DNA of 64,000 bases from Calliopum simillimum (taxonomy: Eukaryota > Arthropoda > Insecta > Diptera > Lauxaniidae), in assembly GCA_951812925.1 (NCBI GenBank), contig OX638368.1, positions 70,466,422 to 70,530,421 of the forward strand, written 5' to 3'. The notes under the pieces were generated by a model. It was not told where the DNA came from. It made no database searches and saw only the letters and a program-made list of their open reading frames with translations. Of this stretch, positions 45,618 to 58,351 are shown in pieces (position 1 is the first letter of the stretch; the number at the start of each line of letters is the position of its first letter). Position numbers and translations under genes: made by a program.

Positions 45618-47135
45618 GAGTCATTTTTTTCGTTTTCTAAAAAGAGCGAGTACCAAAATTGTAAATATATCATATTAATTTTGAACTCAATCGTCCATAA
45701 CTTTTTTTTTTCTTAACCGATCAGAATAGATTAAAGAGCATTTAAAAGCTTAAGATTTCATCTTTTTAATTGCATAGTTTTTAAATTCAATATTTTTAAG
45801 TAAGAGTCTTCTTTTTTGCTTTCTTAAATTAGTGAATTTCCTGAATTGAAATATTTCACTTTAATTTTAAGTTATAACTGCTATAAATTTTTTTCTTCTT
45901 ATGCGATCCTAAAAAGTCAAAAAGCATTTAAAAGGTTAATATTTAGCCTTTTCAATTGTATCAAAAATCTTTTAAATAACACCCGGTACTAATACTTTTA
46001 TACTGGGAGTAGGTTTAAAAAGGGGCGGACCACACCCATTTTTTTAGCAAAAAGCATCACTGTGCAAAATTTCATCAAAATCGGATAACGTTTACTAGTT
46101 TTGGCCGCTCTATATATGGGCTCGCGACACTGTGGGACGTCGTGATAGCGGAACATCTAGTGCTGAAGAACTTTAACGAATTGCTTATACCATAAATATT
46201 ATTTGATAAATAAAGTTATGTAATTCTCTTATAAATTCTTTATTATCTTTTATTCAATGTTTTAATTCCATTTGTAAAATTTCTCATTTCGCTAAAACAA
46301 TTTAGCAAAATTATTTTCACTTTGAATTATAAAACAAAATGTAAACAAAATGCTGTCAATTTAATTAAATAAAAATTGATGGGAACGGTTGGAAGAAGAA
46401 GAAAAATAACTTAATTAAATAAGCTCGGTGTGATCATAATACCCCGTTTGCACCGGAGATTTACGAGGCGATTTACGGCTGTTTCGATATTTAGCTCTAT
46501 ATCTTGCCATATATCGCGTGATTTACCATACAAAAATATATCTACTTCCAACGTGATTTAATTTATATCTCTTCATATATCTCGGCAGGGCTACCTTTTT
46601 TGACTATTTTCAAGCATGTGGCACCTCTAAACTTTGATAGTTTGAAGTTTTGTAGACATTCATGTCATTAGTTTGTTTACTTTTACCAAAATAAAATTTT
46701 GGAAATTATCATGGACTTGGCTAACAACATCAGCTTTTTCACCATAAGCCAACAACAACCAACGTAGTGGACTTCCCGCTTTCATTAAGTTTGTCAACAT
46801 CAATTTAATTGGCAAAGTGATGTTGGAGACGCAAAGAACCTGGAAGTAAATTTGTGATTTCAATTGAGGGTTGAGAAAAATTCAGCTATGTGGGTCATTA
46901 TGCAGCGCTTCATAAAAATTTTGTCGTCTATTTTTTATCATACGACTAGTCGTTTTCATCAATAGCTTATGAAATATAATCGTTCAGATGCGGAACGGAA
47001 CAGGAACTTGTTTGTGCTAGTCAATATTTAAGACCTCAATGATATGAATAAGCAATTGTTTAAACTGGAGATTTTTTTAGCGAATAAAAAGATATAACTT
47101 AATAGAGTACATATTTTTTATTTTTTATTGAAGTT
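45618..47135. other. No recognisable gene; possible ancient transposon flank
   Basis: A GTTTGCACC block near 46446 has a weak inverted partner GGTGTAAAC near 48729, which could be old ends of a larger element containing 47136-48026, but no TSD or transposase motif supports it. Confidence 0.3.
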
Positions 47136-47215
47136 CCCAAGAGGAAAAATTTCTAGCGCTTCTGATCCAAGCACTTCAAAAGTGCTTGTCCCCATAGAAA
47201 TTTAGAAGCACTATT

Positions 47216-47650
47216 ACAATGATTTTTTATAAGGCTGCAGTAAGAACAACGTGAGTTCGAACCCAGCCCGGGAGATTTTTTTTTTACTTTTTTTTTATTT
47301 TTTTTTGCATTATTTTTTTTTTAATCAAATATTTTTTATTCTACATCTTTTATTTCACTTTTCTATTTTCCTTTCTCTTATTAATTTACTTTTGTTTAAC
47401 CGAATTGAAATTGATTACACAATGATTCCATATAAGGCTGCAGTAAGAACAACGTGAGTTCGAACCCAGCCCGGGTGATTTTTTTTTTCCGTTTTTTTAT
47501 TTGTTTTTGCTTTATTTTTTTTTTTTTATTAAAATATTTTTTATTCAACCTTTTTTATTTCACTTTTCTATTTTAATTTCTCATTTTTATTTACTTTTGC
47601 TAACTTGAATTGAAACTGATTGCACAATGATTCTATGTAATGCTGCAGGA
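47216..47650 (+). repeat. ~203-bp tandem repeat with B-box-like block
   Basis: ACAATGATT...AAGGCTGCAGTAAGAACAAC...GAGTTCGAACCCAGCC starts at 47216, 47419 and (partial) 47624. Each full unit is followed by a long T run. Confidence 0.7.
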
Positions 47651-47693
47651 CAACATTTGCTTAATATACAAATTTAATGCCTCTTCATATCAT

Positions 47694-47787
47694 CGGGCGT
47701 TGGTGGAGCGGTCTAAAGGGTTGGTAAATGTAAGAAAAAAATATCTAGCACGCGGAGGGTCGTGGATTCAAATCCTGGCGCGGCCAG
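47694..47787 (+). other. tRNA-like segment (class II, Leu/Ser-like pseudogene)
   Basis: GTTGGTGGAGCGGTCTAAAG matches a tRNA A-box/D-arm and GTGGATTCAAATCCTGG a T-arm, about 55 bases apart, with a long variable region and T run after. T-stem and acceptor pairing are imperfect. Confidence 0.45.
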
Positions 47788-48029
47788 TTTTTTTTTCCTT
47801 TTTTTTTTTCTTTTTTTTTAATTTTATTGAAAAAACGCTTACCGCAGCATTACAAGTAAGCGCTTTAGAAACTCTTTTTTGGTAAGGCTGCGGTAAGCTT
47901 TTGCTAGCTTACATCCTATGACATGCAATGTTAAAAAGAAAGTATTGTTCTTACGGAGCGGAAGCGCTTATTGGTGAAAAGGATGCACTTCAGAATGGTT
48001 TTTGAAGCACTTCTTTTCCCCTTGGGTTA

Positions 48030-49110
48030 GTATGAAATATACATATATAAGTCACCTTTAGGTAATGATCTTCCTCACTCAAGTACCATCGGCGTTAGAT
48101 CTTGTTTCTTATTCCGATGAAAAATTGTTGGCCATTGGCGGCACATAAATAATTCAATTTGGTGAAAAGCACAAAACAATGGGTCATTGTGTTTAAAAGT
48201 GGAAAAGTTTTTGCCGTCATCCAAATCCCAAGGAAAAGCCTTTCGCATAACACGGTAATGAGATCCTTGATGTGATCTTTAAAACGATGTCTTGCCATTT
48301 TAGCAGCTAAGTCCCAAGCTTATCCCCTGAACCAGATAGTGCGTCGTTGCTATCTAATGAACAGTAAATGTCGCTGGTGAAGCGTTGAATGTCCATACAG
48401 ACGTTTCTGCGGAATATTGTAGTAGGAAACTTCATCACGTGCTCCAAACAATAAGCGCATTGTCACGAGATGCTGAAATTATGCCATCAGTATTGGTAGC
48501 AATTTTGGTAGTCCCACCAATCCAATCAAGATCCACGAAGTTGCAAATTCTCAAATATTCAATTAAATTTTTTGCGTAATTCAAATTTATTATTTTTACT
48601 ATCTGTATAAAAACAAATGTCATTCACAAATTGACATTTACTGTCAAAAATAAATCCCTTTCGGCAGGTGTAAACGGCTAGGATTTAGCAATGAGATTTA
48701 TTTATATCTTCATAACTAAATATTTGGTGTAAACATAGTATAAGGGAAGCTAAATAGTTAAAACAGTGCAAAAAAACAAATTTTTTTGTTATATCAGCTT
48801 ACGATATTTCGGAGGAACAAAAAGATATCGATACAATTTAAATTGGGTTTTGAAGTAAAAGGCTGTCATTTTTAACTACAATACCAGGCTGAAACTTACC
48901 ATGTCGTGATATAACATCTTAAAAAAAAAAGCAAAAACGTTTTTTTGCATTTTTAAGTTAGGATATAGCTTAACGTCCGCATTTTTTCTAGAAAAATCTA
49001 TGAAAGAAGTTCTTGTCTATTTTCTTTTGTGAATTTGTTTTGCCCTTACACACAAAAATTGAAATTTCTCTGTGTTTCAAAAATGTCAAAGCAATTACTC
49101 CACCACCATA
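48030..49110. other. No recognisable gene
   Basis: Two short minus frames (48095-48298, 48435-48623) look faintly coding (IGGTTKIATNTDGIISASRD) and may be transposon relics, but nothing identifies them. Confidence 0.3.
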
Positions 49111-49114
49111 CATA

Positions 49115-50412
49115 GTGGAGTCAATGAAGCCAAAAAACAGGCAAAATGAGGAAGTCCTCAAGAACAGCTCCGATTTTGAAGATTTTTTTTTTTAAATTTT
49201 TAAATTTTTTTTTTTTTTTTTAAATTTTTTTTTTTTTTTTTTTAAATTTTTTTTTTTTTATTTGAAATCAGAAACAGCGCGGTTGGAATTATATAATTTT
49301 TTAAACAACATTTAAAAAAGTTATATTTTCATAAAAAAAAATTGTTAAAAGAAATGCAACAAACAAAAATCAAAATAGTCATATTATATGTATTTGGCGA
49401 TTCTAAATCCAAATCTGGCATTAAAATTGCTGTATCTTGTACAGTTTCTGAGATATCTTTTCTTCTTATAGGGTCTAAAATTGTGTATATAAAAGCTGTT
49501 GCTATGTTTTTCACAAGAACGGCTTAAGTGATTTTAATGAAACTTTGGAAAATGATACGCGCTAATATATTCAAAAGAATGAAATAGACTTTGACTTAGT
49601 ATATACTTATGAAGAGGCGTGGCGCTGGCCCAAACTTTTAATTTGATTTGGTCATATCTTTTGAACCGTATAAAATTTTTGAAGAAAATTAGTACACAGC
49701 TACTGACTATTAATGCCATATAATGAGCAAATCGGAAAAAGTGCCACGCCCACTTTTTAAACATTGTAAATTTTGATTTTCATCAAAATCTGTATTCGAG
49801 TAATATTAAAATCAAAATTTTCAGTGGTTAAAAAGTGGGTGCAGCACTTTTTCGATTTCGCTCAATTATTGCCCATTATAAGGCGTTAATAGTCAGTAGC
49901 TGTGTACTTACTTTCATCATACAATTTTATACGGTTCAAAAGGTATAGCCAAATCAAATTAAAAGTTTGGGCCAGTGCCACGCCTCTTCATAAGTATATA
50001 CTAAGTCAAAGTCTATTTCATTCTTTAGAATATGTTAGCGCGTATCATTTTCCAAAGTTTCATTAAAATCGCTTAAGCCGTTCTTGAGAAAATCATAGCA
50101 ACAGTTTTTATTTACACAATTTTAGACCCTATAAGAAGAGAAAATTTCTCAGAAACCATGTCAGATTCGGATTTAGAATCGCTCAATACATATAAAATGA
50201 CTATTTTGTTTGTTGCATTTCTTTTAACATTTTTTTTTTTTTTTTTGAAAATATAATTTTTATAAATATTGTTTAAAAAATTATATAATTCCGACCGCGC
50301 TCCAAAATGTTTCTGATTTTAAATAAAAACAAAAACAAAATTTAAAAAAAGAAATCATCAAAATCGGAGCTGTTCTTGAGGACTTCCATCTAAAATGCTT
50401 CATTGACTCCAC
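49115..50412. mobile_element. Complete TA-type foldback element
   Basis: GTGGAGTCAATGAAGC at the left and the complement CATTGACTCCAC at the right, between TA dinucleotides (49113-49114, 50413-50414). Arms of ~630 bp. It is the intact relative of the split copy 23887-32960. Confidence 0.75.
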
Positions 50413-53029
50413 TAACAATAACCTGTCACAACAAACGTAAGGTCAAAGGAAATGAAAATGACTGTTTTTGTTTTGAATTGTGTCTATTTTTTTTTAACTC
50501 TTTTTCAAAAACTACATAAATCGGTCTCCATTTATTTAATTTTACCAAGTTTTATAAAAATGTTTTTTGTTTTGGGGAAAATAAATTTACCATTCTTCAG
50601 CCATGTGTTTAAGTTTATACATTTGCATTTTATCGAGATAATGCGAAAAGTCATGGTTTTACCTCGTTTTTCAATTAATAAAATGTAATTAAAATAATTT
50701 GTTTTTTTCTAAAATAAAAATGGATAAAATTGATGATGTTGTGTTTCATGCAATGTAGTACAAAGCACTAAAATATATTTTGGTTTTCTGTGGAAAATCT
50801 AAAATTCAAATGAGACCCCACTTACATTTTTTTTTTTTTTAATTTCGAAATTTGTGTAAGCTTTTAACATTTGTTGGGATTTTTAAGCCTTAAGAAACCC
50901 GAAACTAAGTAGATGTTGCTATTGTTAATATTATTTCAAAATAAAGACGTCTGATTTTGCCTGTTTTTTTTTAATGAATTTTTTGTCAGGTAACTTTTCT
51001 TCTTCTTCAGGTAACAATTCCGATTTATACGAAGTCTGGTTGCAAAAGACAGAAAAAAAAAGAAGAAGCTGTTTTTAAATTTTTTATCAGAAAATATGAA
51101 GATACTACTAGTCCAAGTAACTTGAGTAAAAGTGCGCATAATTTTAACATTAGGCTTTTTGAAAAACAGAGATATTTCAGGTTAATATACGAAAAATGAG
51201 TACTTTTGTTACTTTTGAGGTTAATTGTAGACTGCACAAAATTTTTTTTTGCATAGTTCAGTACTGAGTACAACTTTATACCTTTAAAAGTGCCATACAA
51301 TACTTTTTTCAAAAGTAATTGCAGTTTTAATATGAATCATGAAATCCAAAGTCGGTCCGTTTTACCCGTTTTATGGGATTTCAAGATGTCATCTTAAATC
51401 GGCCATAACTTTTAAAGAAAGGATCGCATGACATCTTTTAAGGGCTCATTTTGAAGAAACAGATTAAAACTACGAGATAAATTTGGTAAACAAAATAATA
51501 ATAATTTTGTGCAGCTTGCATCTAACCTCCAAAATAGCCAATTTTCATGAGTTTGACTTCAAATATCTCCAATTCCTGAGGTGATGGGTCAATTCTGACA
51601 TCGGATTCGGATTCTACACATGAAGTTACTTCGGAAATGCTTACAAACAAAACCTTGCTGGTATGTGTTAATTATTTAGAAAATTTATTTCGTACCATTT
51701 TTGACCCGGTAGTACAAGGGTTAAGATTTTTTTCAAAATTGTTCTTTTAGTCTGGAGTCAACATAAAAACTACATTTGCAGTTGGTCACCATAATAATAT
51801 GGACGCTATAGATTTTGGCCAGAAAAATGTGCTTTTGACCTAAGGTTAAGGATCAGATATTATTTTTTTTTCTTTCTTGACTCCAGGTGAAAAATTTGAG
51901 ATATCACACGCTTCTTTCCGAGTATTTTTGAGATCTTATTAAAATAAAAACCGCTTCAAGCCGCGGTTTTTCATAAAATATTTCAAATATATCTGTGGTA
52001 CATATTGATCCATTATTCCCCCGTTTAAGGTGTAATTTTTGTGCCTTTTTGAGAAATGGTCAAAAATTACTCATTTGTGGGGGATGTAGAGGGTTAAAGT
52101 TTTCTACAAAAATATTCCCCTTAACATCCTCTATAAGCTTCAGAAGACATGATATACTTACCTCAGATGTAAGGATTGAAAAATTAAGTGTGTCGACGCA
52201 ACACATGCATAGAAAACTTCAAAGACCGATTAAAAAAAATTTTGACCTAATCCAGAAAATCCGGAAGACACGTATAAATTTTTTTAGCCATATTTTCAGA
52301 ATAAATTGGTTTCTTTCATGGGTGCAACCAAAAGTTGAATTTTGTCGTACGGTATAAGGGGCTGTCCATAAACTGCGTGACGCTAAAATGAACCTCCTCC
52401 CCCCTATGTGACAAAAAGTGACACTGGGCCAGCCCCCCTTGCGTCATGTGACGATAACCGAAACTCCCCCCCCCCCCTATCTTTTATTTTTTTATGTATA
52501 TACCAGTGCAAAAGTTGTTTAAGTTGCATTTTGAGCACACTGATATGCACGTATTTTCACGTACAATGCTAAATCGTCGAAAAAAATAAATTCTCATTAT
52601 AAGTTTCTATTTATATATATTAATGTATCGAGCCCTAACAGACAAAAAAACTTAACCGACACTATTTCAGATTGCCGTTTTTTGAAAGAAATCGATAACT
52701 CGCGTCCATAGCATCTTTGCTTCAAATTTCATGACTGTAAAAAGTACCATTACTTAGTTTTAGCGAAAGCAATGTTGACTTTTGCACTACCAATGTATGC
52801 AAAGAAAATTCAAAAAAAGATTCTACTGTAAAATTTGTTTTTTGTCGGTTAAATATTTTTGGCGGTTAAGGCTCGATATACTTGCACTAGTTTTATAATT
52901 TTTTTAGACCGGTATTGAATTTTGAACTTTGAGTTGTAATATTATTATTATGATAATGACCGCTTTTCCTTCATTTCCTTCATAAACTACAATCATTAAA
53001 CTGACGGTTTTTCAGCATATCGCTGACGT
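50413..53029. other. No recognisable gene
   Basis: Mostly AT-rich. Near 52356-52480 GGGGCTGTCCATAAACTGCGTGACGC and a CCCCCC tract resemble ends of DNA transposons known in insects, but no partner end was found. Confidence 0.35.
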
Positions 53030-53826
53030 TTAAAGAATAACAATAACAAAATAACGACGAAAATCTTGTTTCGTTTGATGTAGTTTTCCTTTTTACGAAC
53101 ATTCCTGTCCAATTTGCAATAAAAATTATAATGAAAAAATGGGCAAGCCTAGAAATGCACACAAAAATTCCAAAATAACTATTTAAAGAAATTTTAGGAT
53201 TTTGTTTAATAGAAAATAACTATTTTTGCCACAATAATACTTTTTACAACCAAACTTTTGGTATGCCGATGGGCAACCCCCCCTTCTCCCACAATAGCGG
53301 ACATTATACTAGACCAAATTATTGAAGACAGCATAACAGAACTAACAAATGAAAACATACACATAAAATACATAAACAAATATGTAGATGACATTTTGGT
53401 CATAATGAAAACAAAAGACATGAACAAAATATTAAGAACTTTTAATACACAACACACAAAAATTAAATTTACGACAGAAAGGGAAAAAACAACAGCATCG
53501 CATACCTAAATGTCAAACTCCACAAAGTAGACAAGAAAATCAAATTTAATTGGTACTCCAAAGAAATTGCCTCAGACAGACTCATAAACTACCTTTCTCA
53601 CCATCCCCGCCACCAAAAAATAATTACAGCTAATAATCTAATTCAAAAAATTTTCAAAATAAGTGATTTAGAATTTCTAGAAGAAAACAAAAACAGAATT
53701 AAAACCATTCTGCATAAAAATGATTTCCCTATAAGTCTCATTCACAATTTAATCAATCAAACTTTGAAAAAACTATAGCCCAAACATAATTGCCCAACAA
53801 ACAAAAGTAATAGATTCCTTAGTATG
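53030..53826 (+). pseudogene. PLE5: Penelope-like RT fragment
   Basis: Plus-strand readings in order: NLVSFDVVFLFTNIPVQFAI (RT), KILGFCLIENNYF-like block, TFGMPMGNP, a shift in a C run, SPTIADIILDQIIEDS, intact NKYVDDILVIM, and the connector ending RFLSM at 53826. It continues after a 2.6-kb insertion at 56460 with IPQFTNSHILNKIIP and ITYAYKPQKTV (to about 56570), matching PLE2 SLPYVPRLTDD...AYKP. The GIY-YIG part is missing. Confidence 0.8.
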
Positions 53827-53943
53827 ACGCCCGATCAAAAAAAGTATATCAAAAATATATCAAAATGATATCAAAAATTTGTCAGTGACATACAAAATTT
53901 TGATAAAAAAAGGATATCACAGTGATATACGGAAAGTAACGCT

Positions 53944-54056
53944 TTTTGTATATCACCATGATATCAAAAAAAGATATCAAAATGATATCAAAAAAAGATA
54001 TCAAAATGATATCAAAAAAAGATATCAAAATGATATCAAAAAAAGATATCAAAATG
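53944..54056 (+). repeat. 24-bp tandem repeat
   Basis: ATGATATCAAAAAAAGATAT followed by CAAA repeats four times without spacers. Confidence 0.8.
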
Positions 54057-54488
54057 ATACACAATTTTTGTACATTTCTGATACAAAAAAGACAACCAAT
54101 TTTGGGTCAGATAACTAAAGTGACGCAGATTATGGCCAAATTTTGCCATATTGTGGTTAATCGTCGGCAACTAGTTTTTTTTTTTTGTACTCAATTATAT
54201 TTTTTCTGCTTTTTCACTATTTTTATGACAAAACTCACTTCTTACTAAAATTGGCTGCTCGTCCGTTTTCCATACTTTTAGTTTTCCCAACCACAGGCCG
54301 CATGCAGCAACTGAATGGAGTGTCGGTTTTTTTGCACTCAATTATATTTTTGTGCTTTTCACTAATTTCATTAGAAAATTAACTTCTTCACTAAAATTGG
54401 CTGCGCTTTCTTTAAATAAAATTTACAAACGAAAACGTAAAATTTGACATATCAGCAGCTGATAAATTTTTGATATCATTTTGATATA

Positions 54489-56127
54489 CAGTGGCTCACA
54501 GCTAATTTCGTGCAGTAATTCTTTTTTAACTTTAAATCACTGTATCTTTAAAACTGATACAAATATTATCAAATTTTAAATGCAGGCATAGACGGGCATG
54601 TCTATTGTTAATAATAAGTAAAAGAAAATCCACATAATTTGATTCCGAGACGCTTAAGGCGGAAAAAACCGACCGAGCAGGAGAAATTGAAGTCACAGCT
54701 TATTTCGTGCAGATGCTTATTTTCCCTTTGGAGCCAGCGTTTCGCGTTATTTAATGAGAATTTATTTTTCTATGTTCTCTGTGGGGTATTCTCAACCAGA
54801 TGCAGCCAATTTTTAGTTTGATCATGTACATGTGAGGGTAAAAAAGTGCATTTTGCAGAAATGGCTCATCCAGCAACGAAAATCAGTGATACCCCTTTTT
54901 TAAGAAAGGCCAATCTATACGCTTTAATATGTTAGTTTGAGTCCCACCTACAATGCAAAGCACAATTGAAAGCTTCGTTCATGCAAATCGGGTCCAAAAT
55001 TAGGGTAAAAGTGCGTCAAACAACAATTTTAATCCCACTGACGATTCATTTATGGTCCACAAAATCAATACTTATCCACATTATTGGCTCCGAAAACCGT
55101 CTGGGATATACATCAATAACTAAGTAACTCGTACAGTGCAAAAACTGGCGGCTGTGTGTCCCGAGACCACAGCTTCAAAGCCCAAGTAGTCCTTCATAAG
55201 CAATTCAAAATTCAAAAAAGTCTACTTGGTTTTGCGATTCGGCTCAATATTACGTTTCTGCCATAAGTATGTCATGTCATCAGGTTGAAATATGTTAAAT
55301 TTAGACTCGTCCATAAATATGACGTTGCTTTAAAAGCCCTTACCTTTGTGAGCGTGCCAATACTGAGCTCGATATCAAAAATAATGTAGGCTATTCTGGC
55401 TTCTTTTGTTTATGAAGGGCTACTTAGGCTTTAAAATTGTGGTCTCGGGACATGCAGCCGCCAGTTTTCGCACTGTACGAGTAACTTAGTTCTTGATGTA
55501 TATCCCAGACGGTTTGTGGAGCCAATAATGTGGGTTAGTATTGATTTTGTGGACCATAAATGAATCGTCAGCGGGATTAAAATTGTTGTTTGACGCACTT
55601 TTACCCTAATTTTGTACCCGATTTGCATGAACAAAGTTTTCAATTATGCTTTGCATTGTTGGTGGCACTCAAACTAACATATTAAGAAGCTTAGCGCATA
55701 GATTGGACGTTCTTAAAATGAGTTATCACCGATTTTCGTTGCTGGATGAGCCATTTCTGCAAAATGCACTTTTTTACCCTCACATGTAGATGATCAAACT
55801 AAAAATTGGCTGCATCTGGTTGAGAATACCCCACAGAGAACATAGAAAAAGAGATTCTCATTAAATAACGCGAAACGCTGGCTCCAAAGGGAAAAACAAG
55901 CATCTGCACGAAATAAGCTGTGACTTCAATTTCTCCTGCTCGGTCGGTTTTTCCCGCCTTAAGCGTCTCGGAATCAAATTATGTGGATTTTCTTTTACTT
56001 ATTATTAACAACAGACATGCCCGTCTAAGCCTGCATTTAAGATTTGATAATATTTGTATTAGATTTAAAGATACAGTGTTTTAAAGTTAAAAAAGAATTA
56101 CTGCACGAAATAAGCTGTGAGCCACTG
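54489..56127 (-). mobile_element. Tc1-like foldback with transposase remnant
   Basis: CAGTGGCTCACAGCTAATTT and its complement at the other end, TA at 54487-54488 and 56128-56129, arms of about 715 bp, and a ~205-bp single-copy centre with transposase sequence. It inserted into a TA of the surrounding GATATC repeats. Confidence 0.8.
55206..55345 (-). pseudogene. Tc1-like transposase fragment
   Basis: Minus strand reads VIFMDESKFNIFQPDDMTYL then WQKRN, the conserved region around the first catalytic Asp of Tc1 transposases (D-E-S-K-F). The second Asp and the Glu regions were not found; only this piece lies in the foldback centre. Confidence 0.7.
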
Positions 56128-56129
56128 TA

Positions 56130-56435
56130 CATTTCTGATACAAAATTGATATCAGCGGCTGATAAATTTTTGATATCATTTTGATATACATTTCTGATAC
56201 AAAATTGACATGTTTTTCAATGATATCAAAATATATCAAAATGATATACAAAAAAAGGATATCAGCGGCTGATAAATTTTTGATATCATTTTGATATATA
56301 TTTCTGATACAAAATTGACATGTTTTTCAATGATATCAAAAATATATCAAAATGATATACAAAAAATGGATATCAGCGGCTGATACATTTTTGATATCAT
56401 TTTGATATACATTTCTGATACAATGACAAGAACTT
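56130..56435 (+). repeat. ~111-bp tandem repeat
   Basis: GATATCAGCGGCTGATA and the following ATTTTTGATATCATTTTGAT recur near 56148, 56259 and 56370, inside the repeat-rich element. Confidence 0.65.
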
Positions 56436-56678
56436 GACAAGTTTTTTTGATCGGGCGTTCATACCACAATTCACAAACAGTCACATACTAAACAAAATAA
56501 TACCACATAATAACAAAATCACATATGCATATAAACCACAAAAAACAGTTAGAACAATCAATATATAAAATTGAACACTGCCGTGAACTCTATTCAATTA
56601 AATTACAAATAAATCAACACCTTAAGTTGAGTTCACACATTCAAAATTAATCTTTATTTAAAATTAAATTTTAACAAT

Positions 56679-56718
56679 TTGAATGCATTTCGGGATGTTG
56701 ACAACCCATCTTCAGCAA
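56679..56718 (-). ncRNA. Hammerhead ribozyme motif, fourth PLE type
   Basis: Minus strand: TTG, CTGAAGA, extra T, helix II GGG/CCC with a 10-nt loop, GAAA, helix III TGCA, TT, CAA. Lies between PLE5 and PLE4 and reads opposite to both; it may mark an inverted 5' partial copy of PLE4. Confidence 0.5.
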
Positions 56719-57179
56719 CACGAAAGAAAATATTTGATTTTAAATACAATAAAATAAACAAAGTGTAAGACTTGCCATATATAAATATTGAACACAAACG
56801 TAATCTCATTAGAAAGAGAAAAACAAAGTTTTATAACTGTGCATCAACAATATTTTTAAAACAAAAAGAGAAACATTAATTAAATACCAATATAATCATG
56901 TCGTAAATGTGTGAGACCAACAATTGAGATCAGTACAATAATAATAGAGAAACAAAATTGTTTAATAACTGTGAACCAAAAGTAACTTTAAAAAATATAG
57001 AGTACCTTATAATTAATTTGTACCATTATAGTCAAGTATCAAAAAGTTGAAGTCTGAATTAATAAGGGTTACACAAATTTTTTTTTTTTATTTCAAATCA
57101 AATATACTGTTATATAAACGTAAATTTAAATACAATCAAATAGACCAGATATTATATTTCCTTTATCAAGGTTCATAGA

Positions 57180-58351
57180 ATGTGTGTCTTTTTGAATATA
57201 AATGCTCCAGTACCAACTGCGTTAAAAGCGTTAGAAAAACACTTACTAAAACACAACTTACCATTGGAAAATATTAGGATTTTTATGAATACCGCCAATT
57301 GTTGTATCAAACAAAAGTTTTTTCAGTTTCGCAACGAATATTTTAAAATAGAGACTAGTATGGGCAATTCATTGTCGCCTATACTAGCTGAAGCTTTTAT
57401 GGCCGAATTTGAAATGAATTTGCTACAATCTGAAAAGTTACCAAGAATATGGTTACGTTACGTCGACGATGTTTACGCAATTGTCAAACGAACTGAGGTG
57501 GATTCACTGCTTAATGTTTTAAATGAGCAATTTGGAACAATAAATTTCACGAAAGAAGTAGAAGTAAACGGGAAAATGCCTTTTTGGATCTGATGCTCTC
57601 CAGAGTTGGAGGAAAAATAGACATAGCAGTTCACCACAAAGAAACGAGTACATTAAGGTACATAACCGCAGATTCTCATACACCAATACAGCACAAATTG
57701 GCGGTTTTTCATTCGTTTGTCCATAGACTTTTGAAACTTCCACTTTCTATTTCGAATTTCAAAAAAGAGTATAATCATATAAAAATGATTGCAATAAAAA
57801 ATGGATATAACGTTAATTTAATTGATAAAATGATTCAGCAACATTCCAGGAAAATTTCAAGGTCAAACAGAACAACGTTATACTCGCAAAATCATTTAGC
57901 AAATGACAATAGTTCGTTGAAACGGGTTTGCTTATCTTTCATTCCGGAAGTGACAAACAAATTAAAATCGATTTTCAAAAAGGTCAACATGGAGTTGGTT
58001 TATTCAAGCGCCAATAAAGTGAAGCAATTACTAGGTTTCACCAAAGACGAAACTCCTCTGTTACAAAAGTCCGGAATATATGAGATTAAGTGTGGTGACT
58101 GTGACCAGAAATACTATGGTCAAACTCGACGTGGCATTGGGAAACGTTATAAAGAACACGAAGGCTATATTCATAAAAATCAACCAAAGAAATCGGCGTT
58201 TGCGAACCATGTTCTTCAGAATTCTCATTTTAATTTTTCAATTAATAACATGAAATTAAAAAAACAAATAAATGATCACAACAAACTTGACGCCTATGAA
58301 AGCATTTATATTCAAAAAGACACACATTCTATGAACCATAGAGTAGACTAG
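57180..58351 (+). pseudogene. PLE4: RT and GIY-YIG of a divergent Penelope-like element
   Basis: Frame 57180-57593 starts mid-RT (LNINAPVPTALKALEKHLLK), has TSMGNSLSPILAEAFMAEFE and an intact LRYVDDVYAIV box. A single frameshift near 57588 leads to frame 57584-58351 with the connector and a clear nuclease, GIYEIKCGDCDQKYYGQTRR then GIGKRYKEHEG. The 5' end is truncated. Sequence is clearly different from PLE1-3 and 5. Confidence 0.87.

Larger units (their letters stand above)
47136..48026. mobile_element. Non-autonomous element with tRNA-like content
   Basis: Ends CCCAAGAGGAAAA and, inward from the right, CCCAAGGGGAAAA. Contains the 203-bp tandem repeat and a tRNA-like segment. Positions 1-75 carry the right end of another copy. 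TSD unclear. Confidence 0.5.
53827..56458. mobile_element. Repeat-rich element inserted in PLE5
   Basis: Ends ACGCCCGATCAAAAAAA and its complement; flanks GTATG and CATAC extend the symmetry and no clear TSD is seen. The body is built of GATATC-rich direct repeats and it carries the Tc1-like foldback 54489-56127. Confidence 0.6.

Noticed and set aside
47694..47787. A functional tRNA-Leu gene
   Set aside because: T-stem and acceptor stem do not pair properly and it lies in a repeated element, so a tRNA-derived pseudogene is more likely.
46438..48738. A ~2.3-kb PIF/Harbinger-like element with GTTTGCACC / GGTGTAAAC ends
   Set aside because: Terminal similarity is weak, no TSD was found and the enclosed frames show no recognisable nuclease motif.
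51995..52357. 120-codon plus-strand frame
   Set aside because: No domain, no splice or start context of note, and composition like the surrounding non-coding DNA.
53944..54056. Regular short repeats that could suggest a CRISPR array
   Set aside because: The 24-bp repeats are contiguous with no unique spacers, in a eukaryotic transposon context.
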